Positions 22,560-28,927 of a stretch of 28,927 bases of DNA are shown in pieces. Source of the stretch: an uncultured Bacilli bacterium (lineage in GTDB: Bacteria > Bacillota_I > Bacilli_A > RFN20 > CAG-449); contig CANQDY010000002.1 in NCBI GenBank assembly GCA_947593895.1, positions 1 through 28,927 of the forward strand, given 5' to 3'. The notes below the pieces were generated by a model. That model searched no databases and was not told where the DNA came from. It was given only the letters and a program-made list of their open reading frames with translations. Each line of letters begins with the position of its first letter. The first letter of the stretch is position 1. The translations under genes were made by a program, and so were the position numbers.

Positions 22560-25310
22560 TCATTTCTTAATCAGTTCAATAACATCTTGTTTAGTAAAGT
22601 TTCTAAAAGATATTAAACAAGAAGTAATGAAACTTAGAATTGATACAATCGCAATAATTAAAAAAGGTGGGAAACTTAAATAAAAATTACTTAAACTAGA
22701 TTCTAAAAACGGAATCATAAACGATGTGATTATAAGGCTAATAAAAGTTATTCCCATCGATAAAAAAATAAGCAATCCACTTAATATTACAAATTGTAAA
22801 AAGATTGACCTTTTCTGATACCCTAAGAAAAAGTAAATTGCTATTTCCCTTTCACTTTCTTTTAAGAACAAGTAGTTAACCAAAATTACCATCAAGAAAC
22901 TTGATAATAAAGTGATTAAAGAAAATATTAGTAACCCAGTAGATAAATAATTTATTCCAACATCAATTTCTTTTAAGTAGTCTTCTAAAGGATTAAAGAA
23001 ATAATAAGAGGTAAAATTATTATTTAAATCAATTAGATTAGCTTTTTCTATCGTTTCAAAATTTAACAAGCACTTATCAATTGAAATATCTTTATTTTTA
23101 ACATCAAAAACTACATTGGATAAAACCAAAGGAAAATAATTTTCATGATAAATTGCTTTAGTCGTTTCATCAACAATTCCAACAACTTTAAAAGGTTGAG
23201 TGGAAAAAATATTCTGATATTTCCCATTTGTATATATTACATCTTCTAGCATTGTTAAATATAAATATTCACCAAGTTTATTTTCACCAAGTGATCTAGA
23301 AATTAGTATTTCTTTTTCATTCAGTGGATATACTCCATTTTTCAATTTTTGCTTATTTTTTTGATAAGGAATAAAACGAACATAATTTGATTTAGAACAA
23401 TCAAGAAGTGATAATGTATAAAAATCATTATTGGAAAAACTAAAATAACTAGATTGATAAGATCCTAGATTCCCACTAGAAAAACTATTATAATCTACAA
23501 ATTCATCATTGATATTTATATCAAAAGAAAAATAAGAAGGATTTGAAAAACCACCTAATAATGACGATTCATCAACATTGTATGAATCATTACCACATGG
23601 TATAAAAGAATTTACATTATTAATTCTAGAACAAATATCTGCTATTTCACTATATGATAATTCTTTTTCATTTTTGTATGTAAAATAAACTAATGAACAA
23701 GAAATTAATTCATTAAAATACGGATACTCCTCTTTAGATAAAATATTAAATGAATAACGATTCATTTTTTTATCTTTAAATATTCTTACATAAAAACTCG
23801 ATAGATTATCCATATCTATTATTAAGGCACAAATCTTTTTAGTAGTCCAAGGATAGTAATCAACTTCATTTAAAAAATACGAATAAGGAAGTTGCATTGT
23901 ATCTTCAATTATTCTCTCATTAAAAAATTCATCTGAAGAAATAATGATTGGATTATCATATATAATAAAACCAACAATTTTCATTTTTATCTCTAAATAA
24001 TATTCCCATTCATAATTACAAATATTAAAAGTACCCTCAATATAATGATTTAACAAGTATTTACTTAAAGTTTCTTCATCATAACCATTGAGATTTAATA
24101 TTGAACAGATATTTTGAATCTTAGCTTTAGATAATCCAATAAAAATTTCGTCTTGTTCTAAAAAACTTTTATTTAATGGATATATTTCTCTATTAATCAA
24201 AGAAAGCGGAACAAATTGATTCATTGTTTCTACTCCATATTGATTTAAATTAAATCTAGTTTGATTTAAAGTTAAACTTAAATAATTCTCACCGGAAAAA
24301 TAATTATTGAAATTAGCCAAATAATAAACATGACTTTTTTCGACTAAATCGCCATAATTATTTAAAAAGTCATCGAACATGTTTATATCAACAATCTGTT
24401 TAGATGCATTACTTTTTTCATTCTTCTTTGTCATAATAACTTGATTTGTATTATAAAAACTTGTTAACGAATCTTTTAAATTATTTTTCATCTGATCACT
24501 AATTAAAAAGGATAGTCCCATAGTAAATAAACATACAATTAACGAAGTCATTAATATTAAAGTCCTAAATTTCTTTTGTTTAATTTGCTTTTTGATATGG
24601 TTAAATAAATATTTAACTGATAAACAATTGGTTTTTTCATAACTTTTAATCAAACGTTTATTGTTATTAATATTAATTGGTTTTATTTGATGATTAACTA
24701 AGTAAAAAGTATTTTTTGTATATTCATTTATGATATCAAGATCATGACTAACTAATATAACTATCTTATCCTTACTTGTACTTTTAAGAAAATCCAAAAC
24801 AAATCTTTTATTAACTTCATCTAATCCTGAAGTAATTTCATCACCAATAATAATAGGAGTATTACGAAGTTTTGCTCCAATTAAAGTAACTCTTTTTTGT
24901 TCTCCTTTAGATAAGTTTTTAACAATAGATTGATCGCTGATATTTAAAGAAAACTCTTTTAATAATTCATTAATCTTAATTTTTGAAAGTTGATGACCAA
25001 CAATTAATTCCAAGTTAGTCTTAACTGATTCATTTTCAATAAGTTTTGGTTCTTGAAATAAATATGTGATATTCTCGAAAATCAATTTTTCTTTTTCTTT
25101 CGGTTTTAATGATTTAACATTTTGTCCCATAAATTCATATTTGCCATCAAAAGAAGAATCAAGTAAAGAAATAATATTTAGTAATGTCGATTTCCCACAT
25201 CCAGAAGGTCCATTAAAAATAATAAAGCAAGGGGATGATATTTCAATATTTATATCTTTTAATACTTTTTGATCATTATATTTTTTAGTTAGATGCTTTA
25301 TTTTTATCAT
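22560..25310 (-). CDS. ABC ATPase-FtsX permease fusion, large subunit
   Basis: This protein of about 916 aa fuses a complete ABC ATPase (about 1-215) to an FtsX-type permease. The ATPase has Walker A GPSGCGKS, Q-loop YLFQEPKLIENESV, a variant signature LSKGEQKR (Lys in place of the second Gly), Walker B IIIGDEITSGLD and switch His in VSHD. The permease has one helix (about 251-273), a very large extracytoplasmic domain of about 510 residues rich in Tyr, Asn, Ser and Phe, then three helices (about 793-818, 838-866, 882-903) with EREIAIYFFLGYQKRS as coupling motif. I chose the ATG at 25310, as GGAGG lies 7 nt upstream; the ATG at 25316 overlaps the previous stop but is too close to that site. 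It ends on TGA. It probably pairs with the preceding gene product. The substrate is unknown. Confidence 0.85.
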   Translation of the reverse strand: MIKIKHLTKKYNDQKVLKDINIEISSPCFIIFNGPSGCGKSTLLNIISLLDSSFDGKYEFMGQNVKSLKPKEKEKLIFENITYLFQEPKLIENESVKTNLELIVGHQLSKIKINELLKEFSLNISDQSIVKNLSKGEQKRVTLIGAKLRNTPIIIGDEITSGLDEVNKRFVLDFLKSTSKDKIVILVSHDLDIINEYTKNTFYLVNHQIKPININNNKRLIKSYEKTNCLSVKYLFNHIKKQIKQKKFRTLILMTSLIVCLFTMGLSFLISDQMKNNLKDSLTSFYNTNQVIMTKKNEKSNASKQIVDINMFDDFLNNYGDLVEKSHVYYLANFNNYFSGENYLSLTLNQTRFNLNQYGVETMNQFVPLSLINREIYPLNKSFLEQDEIFIGLSKAKIQNICSILNLNGYDEETLSKYLLNHYIEGTFNICNYEWEYYLEIKMKIVGFIIYDNPIIISSDEFFNERIIEDTMQLPYSYFLNEVDYYPWTTKKICALIIDMDNLSSFYVRIFKDKKMNRYSFNILSKEEYPYFNELISCSLVYFTYKNEKELSYSEIADICSRINNVNSFIPCGNDSYNVDESSLLGGFSNPSYFSFDININDEFVDYNSFSSGNLGSYQSSYFSFSNNDFYTLSLLDCSKSNYVRFIPYQKNKQKLKNGVYPLNEKEILISRSLGENKLGEYLYLTMLEDVIYTNGKYQNIFSTQPFKVVGIVDETTKAIYHENYFPLVLSNVVFDVKNKDISIDKCLLNFETIEKANLIDLNNNFTSYYFFNPLEDYLKEIDVGINYLSTGLLIFSLITLLSSFLMVILVNYLFLKESEREIAIYFFLGYQKRSIFLQFVILSGLLIFLSMGITFISLIITSFMIPFLESSLSNFYLSFPPFLIIAIVSILSFITSCLISFRNFTKQDVIELIKK

Positions 25311-25312
25311 TA

Positions 25313-27250
25313 TCATTCCTCCTTTAAAACTTTACTGATTGATATTTTATTTACAAGAAATTTACCAAAGTTACTCAGTAAAAAGCCAAGTCCAAACAAT
25401 CCAATTATAGTAAATGTATTTTCATAAAAAATTTGACTTTTGTCAGTTAAATTCAACATATAAAAATATTTTTCAATAAAAGAATAAGAAGTAAGTTTAA
25501 TTACTAAAGCCAAGCAAAAACTAACTATTAATAAAATAAATACTTGATAATTAATAATGGAATTTACTTGTTTTTTCTTAATACCAATACTCTTATATAT
25601 TCCTATTTCTTTTTGTTCATCGATAATTAAAGAATCAACGCAAAGACCAAGTAAAAAAATAGAAATAATCAAGCTTAAGATTAAAAAAATTTCAATTGCA
25701 TTAAGAATACTTTGAAATAAATTATTTATCAATTTATATTTATTTAAGCTTCTACTTGAACATTCAAACTGATCACTTACCATTTTAAAATCATTTATTG
25801 AAGCAATTAATGATTCAATATTTTGAAATTCCTTACAAAATAAGTAAATAGATCCTGTATCATAAAAATCATTCTCATAATTATAAAAAATAATTCTTTG
25901 ACCAAGAGAAATATCTCTATTCATTTTTTTTGACAAATTATCTAAATGAATAGAAAATAAATATTCTTCCATTAATGAATATGAGTAATAAAAAGTTGGC
26001 TCTTGCATAAATTCAAGCTCTTCATTAATTTTGATTACATTAAATTGAATTTGTAAATCAAGATAATCAGTAGTCACTTGATTGGTGTCACTAATATAAT
26101 CAATATTTCTTTTGACTTGAAATAAAACACTTGAATTTTCTAATAACTCATACCCTTTTCTATTAGTAATTATTTGATTATAACTTTTTATCGATGAATC
26201 TAAACATGGTAAAAAATTAACTTTAATTTGCTTATTATTATTTGTTAATAATGTGTAAGAATTCAGTAAATTAGAAAAATTATAGCCAATATCACACTTA
26301 TAAATTAAATGCTCAATTTTATTTAAATCATCTCGAGATGGACGAGTTTGTTTAGTTAAAGAGAACGAAGTGTTTTCAATTTTTGTTTCTCTTTTCATCG
26401 CTAATTCTAGGATATTATAATCTAGGCTTGATGATTTAAACTTGTTAAAATAAATATTTAAGCTTATATTCATATTCACAATAATACCTATTAATGCTAA
26501 AGAAATAGAAAGTGAAAAACTTGAAAGAATAATCTTAAATAAGGACTTTTTCATAAAATAATTTCCACTTACCATTAGTTTAAAAAATGATAATCTATGT
26601 CTTTTACCTTTATTAGAGATATAATTTATTTGCTTACCTATATATTGAATTTTTTTATTATTGAACTTAATTATTTCATCAGAATATTGATTCACTAAAG
26701 AGTGATTATGACTAATATTGATAATTAATTTATCTTTAGAAATTTTCTTTAAATACCTCATGATACCTTTGGCGTTTCCCTCATCAAGAGAACCAGTAAT
26801 CTCATCGCAAAAAATAACTAAGGGATCTTTCATTAAAGTTCTTGCAATTGCAACTCTTTGCTTTTCTCCTCCGGATAAAAGCGATACTTTATAGTTTAAC
26901 TTATCTTCCAAATCAAGCATTTTAATAACTTTATTAAAATTATTTGAACTATCAAAAAGTGTAATGTTTTCTTTAACTGTTAAGTATTCAAGAAGATGAA
27001 AACTTTGAAAAATAATTCCAGTATAACGATTTCTGAATTCATCAAAATTTTTTATTATTTTACCTTGAAATTTGATGTTTCCTTGACATTTTTCTAATCC
27101 CAACAAACAATTAATAAGAGTTGATTTTCCGCAGCCTGAAGGTCCCATAATTGAGGTTATTCCATGACTTGAAAAACTGATTGAAATATCTTCAAATATT
27201 ACTTCTCGATCAAATGATTTTTTTAATTGCTCGCAACTAAAAAATTCCAT
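25313..27250 (-). CDS. ABC ATPase-FtsX permease fusion, small subunit
   Basis: This protein of about 645 aa has the same architecture as its downstream partner: ATPase at about 1-210, a helix (241-265), an extracytoplasmic domain of about 245 residues, and three C-terminal helices. The ATPase is canonical at the signature (LLSGGEKQRVAIART) and has Walker A GPSGCGKS, Q-loop IIFQSFHLLEYLTV, Walker B VIFCDEITGSLD and SHN. Both partners have DEI where this group usually has DEP. The FtsX coupling motif reads KEIGIYKSIGIKKKQ. The ATG at 27250 has AGGGTGA 5 nt upstream; a GTG at 27259 in frame lies inside that site. The TGA stop is 2 bp before the next start. Two half-transporters of unequal size suggest an obligate heterodimer. 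Confidence 0.86.
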   Translation of the reverse strand: MEFFSCEQLKKSFDREVIFEDISISFSSHGITSIMGPSGCGKSTLINCLLGLEKCQGNIKFQGKIIKNFDEFRNRYTGIIFQSFHLLEYLTVKENITLFDSSNNFNKVIKMLDLEDKLNYKVSLLSGGEKQRVAIARTLMKDPLVIFCDEITGSLDEGNAKGIMRYLKKISKDKLIINISHNHSLVNQYSDEIIKFNNKKIQYIGKQINYISNKGKRHRLSFFKLMVSGNYFMKKSLFKIILSSFSLSISLALIGIIVNMNISLNIYFNKFKSSSLDYNILELAMKRETKIENTSFSLTKQTRPSRDDLNKIEHLIYKCDIGYNFSNLLNSYTLLTNNNKQIKVNFLPCLDSSIKSYNQIITNRKGYELLENSSVLFQVKRNIDYISDTNQVTTDYLDLQIQFNVIKINEELEFMQEPTFYYSYSLMEEYLFSIHLDNLSKKMNRDISLGQRIIFYNYENDFYDTGSIYLFCKEFQNIESLIASINDFKMVSDQFECSSRSLNKYKLINNLFQSILNAIEIFLILSLIISIFLLGLCVDSLIIDEQKEIGIYKSIGIKKKQVNSIINYQVFILLIVSFCLALVIKLTSYSFIEKYFYMLNLTDKSQIFYENTFTIIGLFGLGFLLSNFGKFLVNKISISKVLKEE

Positions 27251-27295
27251 TTCTATCACCCTATTATATTTATTATTAATTAGAGGGCAAAAATG

Positions 27296-27341
27296 AAAAA
27301 AGTTGCCATTATTTTTGATTATTTAATCAAAAACTAGCAAC
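27296..27341 (-). terminator. Rho-independent terminator after the DUF951 gene
   Basis: On the minus strand, GTTGC and TTTTTGATT pair with AATCAAAAA and GCAAC around a short AAAT loop, with a small internal bulge. TTTTTT (27301-27296) follows. It lies 12 nt after the TAA of the 64-aa gene and separates the fhs-folD-DUF951 run from the ABC pair. Confidence 0.85.
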
Positions 27342-27353
27342 TACTTCAATATC

Positions 27354-27548
27354 TTATTTTTTAATAACTTTCTTCGCTTTTTTATTAAAATCATTCCTAG
27401 GCAACATAATTATATTACCACATCCCAAACATTTAATTTTAATATCTGCACCTAAACGAATTACTTCAAATTCCTTACAGTGAGTTGAACAAGGATGATG
27501 TTTCTTCATTTCAACAATTGAGTTTAATTGATATTCACTTGATTCCAT
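27354..27548 (-). CDS. DUF951 family protein
   Basis: This 64-aa protein matches the DUF951 pattern: IVEMKKHHPCSTHC, then FEVIRLGADIKIKCLGCGNI and IMLPRNDFNKKAKKVI. The cysteines (HPC, and KCLGCG) suggest a small zinc-ribbon-like fold; the family's function is not known. Family members normally have HPCGxxxW; here the Trp position is Phe and an extra Cys is present. It starts 2 bp after folD with an AAAAGGA site and is followed by a strong terminator. In Bacillus a DUF951 gene (yyzM) neighbours ychF, as I recall; here the ABC pair lies between them. Confidence 0.9.
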   Translation of the reverse strand: MESSEYQLNSIVEMKKHHPCSTHCKEFEVIRLGADIKIKCLGCGNIIMLPRNDFNKKAKKVIKK

Positions 27549-27550
27549 AA

Positions 27551-28369
27551 TTAATCCTTTTGCATAAAATATAGTTTTAAAACATTTTCCATTAATACCA
27601 TTGTGGTAATTGCACCAACACCACCAGGAACTTTAGAAATCATATTAACATTATTGGAAGGAATGACATCTCCAACAATTCTTCCATCATCAAGATAATG
27701 AATTCCAGCATCAATAATAATTGCAGATTCTTTAGCTAATTTACTATCTAAAAAATGAGGTTTTCCAACTGCACAGATAATTACATCATAATTTTTAACT
27801 TTATCAAATAAATTTGTGGTCCTTGAATGAGCAATTGTAACTGTTGCATGTTTATTTAATAACATCATACTGACTGGTTTACCAACCGATATTGATCGAC
27901 CAATCACTAAGCAATCTTTGCCTTTTAAATCGATATTATAATAATCTAAGATAAGCATTATTGCTTTTGCGGTTGCAGGTGCTAAATCATCATCGCCAAT
28001 AAAGATTTTACCTAAAGATTTTTCATTCATTACATCAACATCTTTTAAAGGAGAAATCAGAGATAAAATTTCTTTTTCATTACACCCTTTTATTAAAGGT
28101 CTTGTTACCATAATTGCATGGCAATTAGGATCTTGATTTAAATTTTCTATCGTATCGATATACCTTTTTTCTTGATCAATTAAAATTCTTTTAAAGTTAA
28201 TTCCTAAATTTAATGCGTTTTTCTCTAAAGCATTAACATAGCCTAATGATGAACTATCATTTTGATTAACCAAAACAGTCAAACAGGGTTTTTCACTTAA
28301 AACGTTAATTTTTTCAATAATATTTTCTTTAATTTGATCACGAATGTCATTTCCCAAAAGAAGTTTCAT
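27551..28369 (-). CDS. folD: Methylenetetrahydrofolate dehydrogenase/cyclohydrolase (divergent FolD subfamily)
   Basis: FolD interconverts 5,10-methylene-, methenyl- and 10-formyl-tetrahydrofolate in the cytoplasm. The 272-aa protein shows the fold through SSSLGYVNALEKNALNLGI (39-57), SPLKDVDVMNEKSLGKIF (106-123), the NADP loop VIGRSISVGKPV (155-166), AVGKP, IIDAGIHYLDDGRIVGDV and the C-terminal VPGGVGAITTMVLMEN. The catalytic lysine four residues after the Tyr is Leu 48 (Lys 50 is two residues on), and the QLPLP Gln is Thr 89 in VTRPLIKG. I recall similar replacements in a clostridial FolD subgroup, so this is probably subfamily character and not decay. Its ATG overlaps the fhs stop (TAATG), with the ribosome site inside fhs. 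Confidence 0.93.
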   Translation of the reverse strand: MKLLLGNDIRDQIKENIIEKINVLSEKPCLTVLVNQNDSSSLGYVNALEKNALNLGINFKRILIDQEKRYIDTIENLNQDPNCHAIMVTRPLIKGCNEKEILSLISPLKDVDVMNEKSLGKIFIGDDDLAPATAKAIMLILDYYNIDLKGKDCLVIGRSISVGKPVSMMLLNKHATVTIAHSRTTNLFDKVKNYDVIICAVGKPHFLDSKLAKESAIIIDAGIHYLDDGRIVGDVIPSNNVNMISKVPGGVGAITTMVLMENVLKLYFMQKD

Positions 28370-28927
28370 TACTCTTCCTCCATCTTTACAGCTTGAGGAA
28401 CTTTTGGTAAACCCGGCATAGTTAATATATTTCCTGTTAATACAACAATAAAATTAGCTCCACTAGATAAATTAACCTCTTTAACATGTAAAGTAAAATG
28501 GTCTGGAGCGTTTAAAATTTTTGGATTATCCGTAAATGATTGAGGAGTTTTTGCGATACAAACATAAGTATTTGTATAGCCCATCTTCTGATATCTTTCA
28601 ATACTTTCAAGCGCATTTTTAGAATATTCAACATTATCGGCTCGATAAATCTCTTTGGCGATTCTTTCAATCTTGGATTTAATTGGTTCATCTTTGGTAT
28701 ATAAAGGATGATATGAACTTAAGTTTTTATCTAATTGATTTAATACAAGTCTAGCTAAATCAATACATCCTTCACCACCTTTAGTAAATCCATCAACAAA
28801 ACTAACCGGATAGGCGTGTTCATTACACCAAGAAATTAAGCAATCAATTTCTTCTTGATAGTCACAAGCAAAATGATTTACAGCAACAACAACATAAAGA
28901 CCAAATTTTTTAATATTTTCAATATGT
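28369..28927 (-). CDS. fhs: Formate--tetrahydrofolate ligase, C-terminal part (start outside the window)
   Basis: Fhs makes 10-formyl-THF from formate, ATP and THF. The visible 185 residues match its C-terminal third: KKFGLYVVVAVNHFACDYQE, AYPVSFVDGFTKGGEGCIDL, YRADNVEYSKNALESIERYQ, VCIAKTPQSFTDNPKIL, and VKEVNLSSGANFIVVLTGNI followed by LTMPGLPKVPQA. The protein stops a few residues after PKVPQAVKMEEE, whereas many homologues continue with about ten more residues ending near GLF. The end of the gene doubles as the folD ribosome site (GGAGGAAGAG). An internal ATG at 28584 is not a separate gene start. Co-location with folD fits a one-carbon operon. Confidence 0.95.
   Translation of the reverse strand, partial: HIENIKKFGLYVVVAVNHFACDYQEEIDCLISWCNEHAYPVSFVDGFTKGGEGCIDLARLVLNQLDKNLSSYHPLYTKDEPIKSKIERIAKEIYRADNVEYSKNALESIERYQKMGYTNTYVCIAKTPQSFTDNPKILNAPDHFTLHVKEVNLSSGANFIVVLTGNILTMPGLPKVPQAVKMEEE

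Noticed and set aside
27263..27268. TATAAT as promoter of the ABC-FtsX pair
   Set aside because: The start site would fall inside the AGGGTGA ribosome site, leaving no usable leader, and the -35 is poor. The real promoter was not found.
28369..28584. A separate 71-aa gene
   Set aside because: The frame continues open upstream to the window end and encodes the C-terminal third of formate-THF ligase; the ATG at 28584 is internal.
1..28927. tRNA genes, CRISPR arrays, insertion sequences or phage genes
   Set aside because: No cloverleaf-like GC-richer segment, no regular direct repeats with spacers, and no transposase or integrase motifs were seen in any frame.

Overview
The window is very AT-rich bacterial DNA read with the standard stop codons. 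Genes end on TAA, TAG and TGA; gltX and both ABC-FtsX fusion genes end on TGA, so the Mycoplasma code is not in use. Shine-Dalgarno sites are good, genes are tightly packed, and a catabolite-type operator is present. The gene set (MEP-pathway ispF, fhs/folD, a DUF951 protein, FtsX-type ABC exporters, a GPH symporter, no outer-membrane functions) fits a low-GC Gram-positive relative of the Mollicutes or Erysipelotrichia, probably an uncultured host-associated Bacilli lineage. I cannot place it more exactly.

Layout from left to right. (1) 1-2874, minus strand: asnS, an unrecognised single-pass membrane protein, and the start of galE. (2) 3148-4923, plus strand: a secreted protein with Ig-like (DUF5011-type) repeats and an amphipathic tail, tail-to-tail with (3) 4904-12168, a minus-strand run. 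That run reads HtrA-like protease, threonine-aldolase-like PLP enzyme, GPH symporter with an unusual external insert, M29 aminopeptidase, and a membrane protein that looks like a catalytically dead M48 peptidase fused to TPR-like repeats. (4) 12553-14063: a divergent pair, a 68-aa protein and a Rossmann/SAM-methyltransferase-like protein. They share an upstream region with three LacI/CcpA-type operators spaced by whole helical turns. (5) 14056-22258, minus strand: ychF, ispF, gltX, ABC ATPase, coiled-coil FtsX permease, PfoR-like EIIC protein and nitroreductase, probably one long operon with its own promoter about 230 bp upstream of ychF. (6) 22560-27250: two overlapping ABC-FtsX fusion genes likely to form a heterodimeric exporter or mechanotransmission complex. 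(7) 27354-28927: fhs (3' part), folD and a DUF951 gene, closed by a strong terminator.

The clearest anomaly is in ychF. The frame is cut by an in-frame TAG after codon 340, yet the next 26 codons encode the conserved YchF C-terminus and end 8 bp before ispF. Other points of interest are the phased operator array, the dead M48-TPR protein, the enlarged GPH transporter in a protease/peptidase operon, the asymmetric ABC pair, and a structured ychF leader with a possible tiny upstream ORF. There are no rRNA or tRNA genes, insertion sequences or CRISPR arrays that I can see.
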